Of a DNA stretch of 64,000 bases, positions 1-8,975 are shown piece after piece. A program made the position numbers and the translations under genes. Source of the stretch: Vibrio sp. Of7-15 (lineage in GTDB: Bacteria; Pseudomonadota; Gammaproteobacteria; Enterobacterales; Vibrionaceae); the NCBI RefSeq assembly GCF_022347565.1, contig NZ_JAKRGH010000009.1, forward strand, positions 1 to 64,000, given 5' to 3'. A model generated the notes under the pieces. The model was not told the DNA's origin. It was given only the letters and a program-made list of their open reading frames with translations, and did no database searches. Each line of letters opens with the position of its first letter. Position 1 is the first letter of the stretch.

Positions 1-204
1 TCCATCTTCATCTACTTTTTTTTCTAAAAGAGCTTCGTACACTTTTATATCGTAGCCAAGAAAATTATTCATATCTTTAAGAACATCTTGATGTACAACG
101 AGCTTAGGTAAATGAAGAAGATCTAATAATATGTCAGGTTGTAAATCAGATATTATCTTTTCTTTTTTATTTTTTATAATATATTCATTAACATTAGTAT
201 ACAT
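1..204 (-). CDS. Partial protein of unknown function, last gene of the T6SS effector module
   Basis: An open frame of 68 codons starts at ATG 204-202 and runs off the left edge without a stop. An AGGA Shine-Dalgarno sequence lies just upstream, and the start is only 13 bases after the stop of the Imm11-like gene. The visible protein is rich in Leu, Lys and Asp, has no signal peptide and no membrane segment, and I do not recognise a family. Its place directly behind an effector/immunity pair suggests a second immunity or accessory protein, but that is inference from position only. Base composition is as A+T-rich as in the neighbouring immunity gene. Confidence 0.55.
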   Translation of the reverse strand, partial: MYTNVNEYIIKNKKEKIISDLQPDILLDLLHLPKLVVHQDVLKDMNNFLGYDIKVYEALLEKKVDEDG

Positions 205-217
205 TTATATTTCCTAG

Positions 218-775
218 TTATCTTGTAACACACCAGTAATCCCAAGTTGACACTGGAACAAACCTCACTCCACTTATACCTAATTCTTCTATTCTCTCAG
301 AGATAGAATGATGAATAGCAATTACCGGGCTATAGCCAACTCTAAAAATCAACCTTTCTTTTAGTGGTATATTATTTAATTCATCTAAAAATGATAGCGT
401 CTCTACACTCACAACTTTACCATTTTCTTCTTTTAATTTAGATTTGCTTTTATCAATATAATCTATGTAATTTGCGACTCTTATCGAGTAATATTTACCC
501 GTATAACCTAAAATTGAAGATAAAGAAAAATCTAGATAATTAAGCTTCAAGCCTAGAAAAAAATCATATAACTTCTCGCTAATTATCATATTTGGTTGAT
601 ATATAACATCAGGAAGTTCTTTAGTATCGTCACCATAGTTAAGCTCAAATTTCAATGAGCTTTTATTTATTACTGTACTGCGTTTAAGTAATACATCTTC
701 CGAGTACTCATCTAAAGCATCTAATAATCCATGATTATTTTCTGCAACCCAAATATAATATTCATCATTTATCAT
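218..775 (-). CDS. Imm11-like (DUF1629-type) immunity protein
   Basis: This 185-aa cytoplasmic-type protein has no signal peptide or membrane segment. Its C-terminal half carries the pattern I associate with the Imm11/DUF1629 family: a segment reading LIFRVG near residue 140, then a helix, then a GVRFVPVS segment at the end. The N-terminal half has the SEKLYDFF-type segment of the same family. The start ATG overlaps the stop of the upstream nuclease gene as TGATG, so the two are probably translationally coupled, as expected for a toxin and its cognate immunity protein. Inferred role: to bind and neutralise the AHH nuclease in producer and sister cells. Family assignment is moderate; the role rests mainly on gene order. 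Confidence 0.6.
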   Translation of the reverse strand: MINDEYYIWVAENNHGLLDALDEYSEDVLLKRSTVINKSSLKFELNYGDDTKELPDVIYQPNMIISEKLYDFFLGLKLNYLDFSLSSILGYTGKYYSIRVANYIDYIDKSKSKLKEENGKVVSVETLSFLDELNNIPLKERLIFRVGYSPVIAIHHSISERIEELGISGVRFVPVSTWDYWCVTR

Positions 776-1500
776 CAGTGACCAACCTTAAGTTTTCCTT
801 TTTTAAATATCTTTCTATTTTTGTCGTGAAGGTGTGTTAAGTTATGACCATTACCTACTATATCCAACTTTCTATGCTTACAAGATATAACTGGCATTTT
901 ATCTTTTTCTGATTCATTTTTTACTACATTACGGCACCCAGGCTTCCCTTTATCATAATCAGTGCCTTTAGACGATATACTACATCTAAAACTATCGATT
1001 TTAGATAATATCTCTTTACTTTTATTATCAATTTTTATCACTATTTCTGACAAATCATCATCGCAGAGATCATCATTTGAGATACCTTCACTAATTTGCA
1101 TCAATTCATTTCTGACCCCAAAAACATAATTCAAGTTACCTAGCCTTCCAGCATTATGTGGACCAGAATGTATCTGTACACCCAATTGGCATGCCAGCTT
1201 TGGTTGCATTGGAAGTACAGATAAATTACGCCAATGATTAATGTTATAACCTGTCACTTTGGCTATTTTTCCCCAACGTATCGATTTTTCCATGCATTCA
1301 ACTGGAATAATATGATGAGCAGCTAAAGCACCAGAACCATAATACCAAGGATGATTTGTTTTATTTCTAGCACCATTAGTTGTATTGTGATAGGTAGTAT
1401 TATGCTTATAAATGCTATCCCATGCATCACTATTACGTTGATTATCTCCTTTTTCAGGAGTACCTCTTTTCTTCTTTAAGCTTGCCGACGATATACCCAT
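775..1500 (-). CDS. AHH-type nuclease, toxin part of a T6SS effector
   Basis: This 241-aa protein contains AAHHIIPVE near residue 60, the signature of AHH nucleases in the HNH/endonuclease VII superfamily. A second part of the fold follows, with NHWRNLSVLP and a SGPHNAG segment carrying further histidines. AHH domains in polymorphic toxins are predicted DNases or RNases. The ATG overlaps the stop of the PAAR-like gene (TAATG), so the toxin is likely made by termination-reinitiation. In related vibrio effectors, as I recall, the AHH domain is the C-terminus of a single DUF4150 protein, so the split here is notable. The tail after about residue 150 is Lys/Asp-rich and unrecognised. The nuclease call is fairly sure; the substrate is unknown. 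Confidence 0.75.
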   Translation of the reverse strand: MGISSASLKKKRGTPEKGDNQRNSDAWDSIYKHNTTYHNTTNGARNKTNHPWYYGSGALAAHHIIPVECMEKSIRWGKIAKVTGYNINHWRNLSVLPMQPKLACQLGVQIHSGPHNAGRLGNLNYVFGVRNELMQISEGISNDDLCDDDLSEIVIKIDNKSKEILSKIDSFRCSISSKGTDYDKGKPGCRNVVKNESEKDKMPVISCKHRKLDIVGNGHNLTHLHDKNRKIFKKGKLKVGH

Positions 1501-3035
1501 TAATGCCTACCTCTACAGAATTTTCGATCACCTTTAGGTGCATTTTTTTTCAAAATTCTTTTACACAGCTTACATTTTCTCTCTTTTTGCTCTTTCTGCT
1601 CATTAACTTTATCGTCATTCTTTCCATGTTGAGATGACTTACCTGTGTTATATTTTGTTTTTGCTGGAAATACTTTATCTGGTTTACCCAATACACGAGC
1701 AAATAAATCATCGAACTCTTTCATGGCTTGCTGAAGCTTATCTGACCCCATTTTGTCAAAGATCTTCAATTCATCTTGTAAACGAATAAAGTATTTAGAT
1801 AATTCATCCGCTCCCATTCGATCAGCATAAGAAGCAAGCTCTGTAGCGACTTCCATACAAGGCTTTAAAACATCTGAGAGTATTTGGCTTGTTTGTTTTG
1901 CGTAATCGGCCCAATCCAGTGTACGCAAGAACTTTTCCGGATCGCCCTTACCTAAACCACGTAAAACTGCCAGCAACTCATCTTTTGGAGTATCTTTGCC
2001 AGCTTTCAATACAACCTTACAGGTACCTTTCATGGCACTACCAAAAGTTGGAATGCAACCGATTAGAGTCAGAGCCAAAGCAAGCCAGTTTTCCGACTTT
2101 TCTCTTTCTTTTTCATCCAATAATTTAAGAATATTGGCCGTTAAGTCTCGAACGTCTGCGGCTTGGTCTACCACTGGGATCATGGTTAATGCTGTATTGG
2201 CGATGATTTGCTCTACTGACGCATCATCATTAAAATCGCCCAGTACTACCCCCCAAATCCAGCTTGCAACGCCCGACATACGCTCCCATGCATTTTCCCA
2301 AAAACCGACTTCGCCGCGCTTTGCTTCTTCAATGATCGCTTGAGCATCCGCTTGGGGGTTAAATTTGGGGTTAGCCTGAGTTGGGTTATTAGGCGTGAAC
2401 TCGCGAGTATCTTCCCCATATTCAATATGGAACTCACCCGGTGCAACACCGCCTACCGATGCTTTACCATCATTACCCAGGCTGCCTGAGAATTTTGCCC
2501 CGGTTTGATCCACCAGCTCATACGTTGCGCCTTGTACTGGATCACCATCAGAATAGGAAAGGAAGATATCTACCGTGTAAGTGCCTTCTTCATCTGCCGT
2601 AACAGAAACGGAAGGGTTTTGAGCGCCCCCCATACACATGGTATTGGCTTTGTTCATGGTCATTTGATCGGAAAGACGACAAACCCCTTTGCCTTCCATT
2701 TTTACGGTTGGAGAAGCTGAAATGAACTCTGCTTCAGCTTCAATGGTGCCTGACGCAACGCCTTTTTTATCACCACCCGCATCGCCTGTGCTTTTAGCAA
2801 ATTTACTTCCTTTAATGGCAATGCTGTTACCACCATCAGCCGTAACCGTTGCGGTTCCATCGGCTAAATCGGCAGACTTTGCATTGTTACCATACGGAAT
2901 AGGGACAACAGGAGGCCCCATAGTGGTAAGACATACATCCGGTAGCGTCGCATTTGCTTCCCCACCCGAACCTTGATGGACGATGCTCAGACCGTCCGCG
3001 TTGATAGTTACACCCATGGTCATTGCCAAATTCAT
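1500..3035 (-). CDS. PAAR-like (DUF4150) T6SS effector carrier
   Basis: This 511-aa protein has three recognisable parts. Residues about 1-145 match the DUF4150 PAAR-like domain, including LPDVCLT, GPPVVPIPYGN and the terminal NTMCMGG segment; PAAR proteins cap the VgrG spike and carry effectors out. Residues about 150-215 look like a small carboxypeptidase-regulatory/Ig-like beta domain with DGDPVQGATYELVD. The middle has a hydrophobic stretch, ALALTLIGCIPTFGSAMKG, common in PAAR effectors ahead of the toxin. The C-terminus ends in a Cys-rich CKLC...KFC zinc-ribbon-like motif, after which the frame stops and the nuclease gene begins. No clear Shine-Dalgarno precedes ATG 3035; an alternative start is four codons in. 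No vgrG, hcp or tap gene is in view. Confidence 0.8.
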   Translation of the reverse strand: MNLAMTMGVTINADGLSIVHQGSGGEANATLPDVCLTTMGPPVVPIPYGNNAKSADLADGTATVTADGGNSIAIKGSKFAKSTGDAGGDKKGVASGTIEAEAEFISASPTVKMEGKGVCRLSDQMTMNKANTMCMGGAQNPSVSVTADEEGTYTVDIFLSYSDGDPVQGATYELVDQTGAKFSGSLGNDGKASVGGVAPGEFHIEYGEDTREFTPNNPTQANPKFNPQADAQAIIEEAKRGEVGFWENAWERMSGVASWIWGVVLGDFNDDASVEQIIANTALTMIPVVDQAADVRDLTANILKLLDEKEREKSENWLALALTLIGCIPTFGSAMKGTCKVVLKAGKDTPKDELLAVLRGLGKGDPEKFLRTLDWADYAKQTSQILSDVLKPCMEVATELASYADRMGADELSKYFIRLQDELKIFDKMGSDKLQQAMKEFDDLFARVLGKPDKVFPAKTKYNTGKSSQHGKNDDKVNEQKEQKERKCKLCKRILKKNAPKGDRKFCRGRH

Positions 3036-3480
3036 TGAAAGATTGATGAATTATATCAATCGTTAACAATTGCAATCTCACTGAATAACTAGGTGAAATA
3101 ACTATTTTTTTAATTTTGAACCACTCGCACAATTACCCTGAAATATCCCATTGTTTCTCTGCGCATCAAAAACCAAAACAGCACAGATAGAAAAGAAATA
3201 CCGATCCGCACTTGGGGTAGGAAAAAGGGCTCTACCCTACTGCCGTGGTATTTGTATTAATGACCTTGATGGCCTGCTGGGGTTATATGCAGTGGTTAAA
3301 AACCATGCCACCAGCACCTCACGCCGCCAGCATGCATTAATAAAACCTTATTTCAGTGTTATTCTAAGCTGATAATATTAATCTTCTTATCCATGACGTA
3401 TATTTACTTGGCTAAGAAGCTCTATTGCTGCACTGTCAGTCCGTTTCTCTGTTTTTCTTTTCAATACTTGAGTTCTTTCT
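3036..3480. other. Intergenic stretch between effector module and LysR gene
   Basis: The divergent promoters of the PAAR-like gene and the LysR gene must lie here. Apart from the possible transporter remnant listed separately (3221-3340) I see no complete gene. It marks the boundary between the effector module and the adjacent chromosomal genes. No tRNA, direct repeat or integrase marks an attachment site. Confidence 0.5.
3221..3340 (+). pseudogene. Possible C-terminal remnant of a membrane protein
   Basis: Between an in-frame TAG at 3218-3220 and a TAA at 3338-3340 lies an open frame of 39 codons. It could start at GTG 3245. The product contains one hydrophobic segment (VVFVLMTLMACWGYMQW) followed by a short Pro-rich tail, which looks like the last transmembrane helix and tail of a multi-pass transporter. 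There is no convincing ribosome binding site. I cannot name the parent family. It could instead be a genuine small membrane protein or chance. Confidence 0.25.
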
Positions 3481-4422
3481 ATGCAAGATCGCGCCAGCCA
3501 AATGTTTATTTTCCATACTCTTGTAAACACTGGCAGTTTTACCGCCGCAGCCAAGCTGTTGGGGGTCTCGACTTCTCACGTTAGTAAACAGCTAGGTCAG
3601 CTAGAGGCTCAGTTACAAGTAAAATTAGTACAAAGAACCACTCGTAGTTTTACCTTAACTGAAGCAGGCCAACAATTTATGGAGCATTGCCAGCAATTGG
3701 TCAATAGTGTTGAATCTGCTGAGTTTGCGATGACAGGCATGCGAGATGAGGTTTCGGGTGTATTAAGGCTAGGCGTATCCCAGTCTTTTGGCACCATGCA
3801 CATCATCCCGGCTATTGAACAACTTCGGCACCAGTACCCTGATCTGCAAGTGGAAATCAGCCTATTCGATCATAAAGCCAATATGGTGGAAGAAAAACTC
3901 GATCTTTGGATCACCAACTTTGAACAAATCCCAGAAGGCTACGTGGCCCAGCGGCTCGCCGATACCCGCTTTATTGTCGTGGCATCCCCAGATTATTTAA
4001 TGAAACACCCAGCGCCGAGTCACCCGAAGGAGCTATGCCACCACAACTGCTTAACCTACCAAAGCCGACAACGTGATTACAGCAGTTGGTCGTTTAAGAA
4101 ACGAGAAGACGCATTGATTGTGACCGTAGCCGGAAATTATCGTGTCGATTTAGCCGAGGCGGTTCGAGATGCAGCTATTTCAGGCTGGGGCGTGGCCTAT
4201 TTAGCCACCTATTTACTCACCGATGAAATTCGAACAGGTAAATTAATCCAACTGTTGCCCGACTGGCAAGCAAACCAAACCATGCCCTTTTATGCCGTAT
4301 ACCCAAGCAGAAAGCACTTGCCCAACAAAATCGCCTCCACAATTGCCTTTTTTAAAAACTACATAGGCACAGAGCCCTATTGGGATAAAGCGCTGCTGCC
4401 GTCCGTAAAAATGGCAAAGTAA
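3481..4422 (+). CDS. LysR-family transcriptional regulator
   Basis: This 313-aa protein has the LysR architecture. Residues about 8-65 form the winged helix-turn-helix (GSFTAAAKLLGVSTSHVSKQ), followed by a linker helix and the periplasmic-binding-like effector domain (from about residue 92, GVLRLGVSQSFG). It is the CrgA/DsdC-like subtype with RTTRSFTLTEAG at the end of the HTH. It lies upstream of, and in the same direction as, a CNT nucleoside transporter after a gap of about 200 bases, so it may control that gene. The effector ligand cannot be told from sequence. The start is the first ATG of the frame and fits the family N-terminus. Confidence 0.85.
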   Translation: MQDRASQMFIFHTLVNTGSFTAAAKLLGVSTSHVSKQLGQLEAQLQVKLVQRTTRSFTLTEAGQQFMEHCQQLVNSVESAEFAMTGMRDEVSGVLRLGVSQSFGTMHIIPAIEQLRHQYPDLQVEISLFDHKANMVEEKLDLWITNFEQIPEGYVAQRLADTRFIVVASPDYLMKHPAPSHPKELCHHNCLTYQSRQRDYSSWSFKKREDALIVTVAGNYRVDLAEAVRDAAISGWGVAYLATYLLTDEIRTGKLIQLLPDWQANQTMPFYAVYPSRKHLPNKIASTIAFFKNYIGTEPYWDKALLPSVKMAK

Positions 4423-4636
4423 CACCAACGCTTTGCGCTATAATCAAAATACTTTTTCCACATGGAAAATATCTCGCTCAGTAACCAGTTACTCTTTGAT
4501 ATATATGATTATTATTGTTCATGAATACGCCTTACCTCAAGCCATTACATTTTAGCAACATCCTGCTATTGCAGTAAAAAAGTAAGTTCATACAATACGC
4601 GCCTTCCTGTTTTTTATAACTTTATAGGTGCCAACC

Positions 4637-5842
4637 ATGACCGCATTAATCGGGGTAATGGCTATTTTTTCGTTTGCTTTTTTGCTCTCAACAGACCGAC
4701 GTAACATTCCAGTTAAAACAGTTGCTTGGGCTTTTGCATTACAAGTCAGCTTCGCTTTACTCGTGCTTTATGTTCCTACAGGAAAAAGTGCTCTCAATGC
4801 CATTTCACAGTCAGTAGCCAGCATTATTGATTATGGCCAAGTTGGGATCTCTTTCTTATTCGGCGGGTTAACCAGCAGCAATATTGGCTTTGTGTTTGCG
4901 ATTAATGTGTTGTGCATCATTATCTTTTTCTCTGCTCTAATTTCCGGTTTGTATCACCTGGGGATCATGCCAAAAGTGATCAATATTATTGGCGCTGGCT
5001 TACAAAAGCTGCTGGGCACTGGTCGTGCAGAATCGTTATCTGCCACCGCCAATATTTTTGTGGGCATGTTAGAAGCACCGTTAGTGATCAAACCTTATTT
5101 AAAAAACATGACTGACTCACAATTTTTTGCGGTAATGACGGGTGGCCTAGCGTCGGTGGCTGGCGGTACGTTGGTGGGTTATGCATCGCTTGGTGTTGAG
5201 TTGAACTACTTAATTGCAGCGGCCTTTATGTCGGCACCGGCTGGGCTATTAATGGCGAAGATCCTAATGCCTCCTTCAGAAACGGTGATCCATAAAGATG
5301 AAATCACGTCGATTGAACTGCCGCGCTCTACCAATGTAGTGGAAGCCATGGCCGATGGTGCTATGTCGGGCTTACGCATTGCCGTTGCTGTTGGTGCTAC
5401 TTTGCTGGCCTTTATCAGTGTTATCGCCCTTTTAAATGGCTTATTAGGTAAAATAGGAGATTGGATTGGGTTAACCCTGAGCTTTGAACTGATTTTAGGT
5501 TATCTGTTTGCTCCGGTGGCTTGGTTACTGGGTATCCCATGGGAAGAAGCCATTGTGGCAGGCTCACTGATTGGTAACAAAGTGGTTGTAAACGAGTTTG
5601 TGGCTTTTATTCAACTAATGGATGTACAAGCGCAGTTAAGTGAACAGTCACAGGCTATCGTTACTTTCGCGTTATGTGGTTTTGCCAATGTGTCGACCAT
5701 GGCGATGCTCATTGCAGGTTTAGGTAGCCTAGCACCAGAGCGCAAAGAGTTTATTTCTCGTCATGGTTTTCGTGCCATTGCCGCAGGGGTACTGGCAAAC
5801 TTAATGAGCGCTGCCATTGCTGGCTTGGTTTTGTCTCTATAA
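4637..5842 (+). CDS. CNT-family concentrative nucleoside transporter (NupC paralog)
   Basis: This 401-aa inner-membrane protein aligns along its length with the other CNT protein in this window (30821-32101). It shares [53 protein letters not shown], the PWEEAIVAGSLIGNKVVVNEFVAF sodium/nucleoside-site region and the ALCGFANVSTMAML segment. CNT proteins import nucleosides with a sodium or proton gradient. ATG 4637 is chosen over an in-frame GTG at 4628 because an AGGT Shine-Dalgarno lies at suitable distance. It is located away from the deo genes, next to a LysR regulator, so its substrate range or inducer may differ from NupC. Confidence 0.85.
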   Translation: MTALIGVMAIFSFAFLLSTDRRNIPVKTVAWAFALQVSFALLVLYVPTGKSALNAISQSVASIIDYGQVGISFLFGGLTSSNIGFVFAINVLCIIIFFSALISGLYHLGIMPKVINIIGAGLQKLLGTGRAESLSATANIFVGMLEAPLVIKPYLKNMTDSQFFAVMTGGLASVAGGTLVGYASLGVELNYLIAAAFMSAPAGLLMAKILMPPSETVIHKDEITSIELPRSTNVVEAMADGAMSGLRIAVAVGATLLAFISVIALLNGLLGKIGDWIGLTLSFELILGYLFAPVAWLLGIPWEEAIVAGSLIGNKVVVNEFVAFIQLMDVQAQLSEQSQAIVTFALCGFANVSTMAMLIAGLGSLAPERKEFISRHGFRAIAAGVLANLMSAAIAGLVLSL

Positions 5843-5894
5843 TTCTAAGTGACGACAATGACCAATAAGCGTTAAGAATCCGCTTTAGGAACAT

Positions 5895-5934
5895 GATGAC
5901 TCTACCACTAACGTACCTTAGTAGTAGAGTCATC
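5895..5934. terminator. Perfect 11-bp hairpin between convergent genes
   Basis: GATGACTCTAC pairs with GTAGAGTCATC across an 18-base loop. It sits between the CNT gene (plus) and the M3 peptidase gene (minus), where a bidirectional terminator is expected. There is no strong T-run on either side, so efficiency is uncertain. Confidence 0.5.
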
Positions 5935-5941
5935 CAATTAT

Positions 5942-7795
5942 TTATCGACCGTAAGTCGACACAATATATTCCTCAAAATCACTGCACATAGCGTGATCTG
6001 ATTGGTTATTATGAGCCAACTCTTTCTCACCATCGATAATACGAATGGTCGCATTCAGTGATGCTACTTCAGCACGTTCTCGTGATGCTAAACCAGCGAT
6101 TTTTTCCAGCTCCGCTTCCCATACTTGCTCAGCCGATAGATTACACTCATCCGCTAAGTATTTGGCGTTAAAGCCTTCACCCGTCAAACTCATAATCGTG
6201 GCATTGTGATTCACACTATTACCTGCATGCCAGTAATGCTTCGCCAGTAACGGGCCAATTTCAGGGTTATCCGTTAAGTAACCAAACTTATCCATAAAGA
6301 ATGCTCTGGTTTGATACACCGCCATGTTCGCCAATAAATAGCCTTGATAAGCACACGCAGACTCATCGGACAGCAGATGCGGGATCGCCATAAGCGGCCT
6401 TGGACTGCTGTCTAAACCGAGAATGTTTTTCTCCATATCACGGGCAAGCTTGGTCACCGCCTCTGGCGTCAGCTCATCATCAGCTAACTGATACAATGCA
6501 CGCTCAAAATACGGCACCACTAAAATGCTTCGTTCACTGTAGGCTCTGAATGGCTGACGGCTATCAATCATGCCTTTGATCACATCATTAGGTACGGCAT
6601 TGCCTTGTGCATCACGCGCGTACTGTTTTAGCCAATCCGCATCGTTTAATAAGCTGTCACAGAACATGGATTGTGTTTCTGCATACGCCATGGACGTTGG
6701 CGCAAACTCTTGTGAAAAACACGGCGCGTTCATTTTTACATTGGCAAAGTGAGCCGCATGCCCCCCTTCATGGAATAAAGTATTGATACCATCAAAGCCA
6801 CTGCCCACCTGATCAGGCTTTGCGTTACTGGTGAAATTCACTTTCGCTGGTACCCACTCACCTTCATCGTAAAAAGAAGGGGTTGGACCATGGCAGAAAC
6901 CATTAGGGTATTTACCTTTACGATCCAGTAAATCCAACGTCAGCTCTGCGCCAGAGTAATCAATGTTCAAGCGACCAAATGACTCTACCCAACGGCGCAG
7001 TGATTGTGAAAATGGCACATACGGATCCAAATCACGAATCGAGTCTCCCGCAAATGAAAACACAAAGTTATGGCCTTCCACAGCCTGTTCGCCCATCTCT
7101 GCTGCTAAGTTCTGTATACTTTTAAAGTGGCTCTCTTTGGTTCTTTGCTCAAAATCATCCAAAATGGCAAAAAGATCATTGGTGGTCATTTGCTCCGTTT
7201 TCACAATGGAGTAGTCGAAGAAATTATCGTATCCCAGTGATTGAGCAAACTGATTGCGCAGTTTAACCAGCTCTAAAAAGCCATTGCCAAGTAACCATTG
7301 CTCTAGATCCAATAAGGCTTGATGCGACGTTTTACGAGTGATTTCGTGCTCACTGGCTCGAACATTAGCACCAAGAACAGGTAACGACCCTTCAGCCTGC
7401 TCGCCATTTTCATCCGTAAACGTCATGACGTGCTTTTGCTTTTTTTCAAATAAGTCTGCTTCAAACTTAATCAGCTCAGCTTTTAATGCTTGAGCTTGCT
7501 CCGACTCGATAGCGTGAGCCTGGAACGTCGCTAACCACCCTTTTAAACCAATCAATGTCTGATTTTTTTCATCCGAATCATCCAGCAATTGAACCGCTTC
7601 AATGTGCTTTTTCACTTCTTTGATTTGAGAAGCGGCACTTAAAAAATTCGCCCACTCTGTTTCCGCTTTAGTAGAACCGTCATGATCGTCACTCAACCCC
7701 ATGTACGTATCCCAAAAGAAATTCTCTTTAGTTCGATGGATGGATAAGTAATCTTGGTTTAATGAATTCAGGTAATCAGTTGCTGTCATTTTCAT
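5942..7795 (-). CDS. M3-family zinc metallopeptidase (oligoendopeptidase-like)
   Basis: This 617-aa protein has no signal peptide, so it is probably cytoplasmic. The zinc motif HEGGHAAHF (HExxH) lies near residue 342, and the upstream and downstream helices typical of M3 peptidases are present, including the C-terminal GYLLANMAVYQTRAFF and YWHAGNSVNHNATI segments. M3 enzymes cut short peptides and help recycle them. The gene stands alone: convergent with the CNT gene on one side, with about 460 bases of non-coding DNA upstream. Peptidyl-dipeptidase and oligoendopeptidase F activities cannot be separated from sequence alone. Confidence 0.85.
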   Translation of the reverse strand: MKMTATDYLNSLNQDYLSIHRTKENFFWDTYMGLSDDHDGSTKAETEWANFLSAASQIKEVKKHIEAVQLLDDSDEKNQTLIGLKGWLATFQAHAIESEQAQALKAELIKFEADLFEKKQKHVMTFTDENGEQAEGSLPVLGANVRASEHEITRKTSHQALLDLEQWLLGNGFLELVKLRNQFAQSLGYDNFFDYSIVKTEQMTTNDLFAILDDFEQRTKESHFKSIQNLAAEMGEQAVEGHNFVFSFAGDSIRDLDPYVPFSQSLRRWVESFGRLNIDYSGAELTLDLLDRKGKYPNGFCHGPTPSFYDEGEWVPAKVNFTSNAKPDQVGSGFDGINTLFHEGGHAAHFANVKMNAPCFSQEFAPTSMAYAETQSMFCDSLLNDADWLKQYARDAQGNAVPNDVIKGMIDSRQPFRAYSERSILVVPYFERALYQLADDELTPEAVTKLARDMEKNILGLDSSPRPLMAIPHLLSDESACAYQGYLLANMAVYQTRAFFMDKFGYLTDNPEIGPLLAKHYWHAGNSVNHNATIMSLTGEGFNAKYLADECNLSAEQVWEAELEKIAGLASRERAEVASLNATIRIIDGEKELAHNNQSDHAMCSDFEEYIVSTYGR

Positions 7796-8260
7796 CCCTA
7801 TAAATGTAAAACACGTAGGCTTAAACGCCTAAACTGCATCAACTATCATGATGTACGCTAATAACGATACAGAGAGGCCAATAATATTGCGTTAGACGAA
7901 ATCACTCTTTCGCCATTCGTAGATGAATATCCAAATAAAAATGGCTCTTCATCTCACTTTTATTACATAAAGTGCTGCTCTTTATTCTGCCCTGTAAACG
8001 GCGTATTAGATACTAAAAGTCCTATCGCTCCAAAATATGACACTGCAAAGACTAAATATAGCAGCAAAATTTATGGTGAAATAAGCCACTCTTAATCAAA
8101 TCCACGCTTCTTTGACTTGGTATTAATTTATATAAACACCAATAACATAAATGACAATCACAGTTATTAATAAATTAATTAATGTGAATTAACGAGCCTG
8201 TCCCTTTCAACGTTTTTTCCGATCTTCTATCGTTCGCTCCCTCAAAACTAGGAGCACCTT
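7796..8260. other. Intergenic region, divergent promoters
   Basis: This region separates the divergent M3 peptidase gene and the outer-membrane protein gene and must contain both promoters. It is A+T-rich, especially 8115-8195 with short AATTAAT runs. I see no small gene, repeat or RNA with support. Confidence 0.5.
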
Positions 8261-8905
8261 ATGAAAAACACATTACTTGCCTCTGTACTTGCTTTAATCA
8301 GCATGGCCTCTTACTCAGTACAAGCCAACCCAGACATCAATTACCTATCTGGTGGCTACCAACTGTCACTATTTGATGAATATATTCCTACCGACATTAA
8401 TGAGACGAATAACTATCTGTCTGGTTATTATGCTCGTGCAAGCTGGGGCTTTACAGACAATGTTTTCCTAGAAATGCGCCGCGATCACACCGCTAAAAAC
8501 CGACTTTCTAACACTCATGATGTGATGGGGCTAGGCTACCTGTACCCAATTCACTCTGATGTGTCTCTGTATGCTCTGGCTGGATTTAACCAAATAAGCT
8601 TAGAGTTTAGTGCCAGCAGTAACGACACTAACCTACTGCCTTCTAGCTCTGAAGCCTACATTGGCGTAAGAGATCACGCTTTTACCGCTGAGCTTGGTGC
8701 AAAGATCAACCTTCTTAGTGAGTGGCAAATAGAACCCGCAGTGCGAATGGCTACTTTTGATAACAACTTATATGAATTACGCTTAGGCAATACTTTCTCA
8801 CTAACAGAAAGTTTAAAACTAGAAGCGAACATCGCTCACCGCTCTATTGATCAAATCAACCTTACAGAAACCAACTCCCAACTGGGCCTACGCTACGCTT
8901 TCTAA
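8261..8905 (+). CDS. Small outer-membrane beta-barrel protein
   Basis: This 214-aa protein has a clear signal peptide (residues 1-22, cut after SVQA) and a mature part of alternating polar and aromatic strands. It ends in ...GLRYAF, the terminal Phe recognised by the BAM machinery. The size fits an 8-stranded OmpA/OmpW-like barrel. The start is supported by an AGGAG Shine-Dalgarno at 8251-8255. Function is unknown. A strong hairpin terminator follows, so it is probably transcribed alone, although the next genes encode secreted proteins too. Confidence 0.75.
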   Translation: MKNTLLASVLALISMASYSVQANPDINYLSGGYQLSLFDEYIPTDINETNNYLSGYYARASWGFTDNVFLEMRRDHTAKNRLSNTHDVMGLGYLYPIHSDVSLYALAGFNQISLEFSASSNDTNLLPSSSEAYIGVRDHAFTAELGAKINLLSEWQIEPAVRMATFDNNLYELRLGNTFSLTESLKLEANIAHRSIDQINLTETNSQLGLRYAF

Positions 8906-8975
8906 ACGGTTCTAAAAAAAGCTAAAACTTCTTTTCTATCAATAGATAGACACATTTTCTTACAGGCTTTTTATG

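Noticed and set aside
3151..3372. Plus-strand open frame of 73 codons
   Set aside because: It has no ribosome site and an unstructured product; a different frame in the same stretch looks more like a gene remnant.
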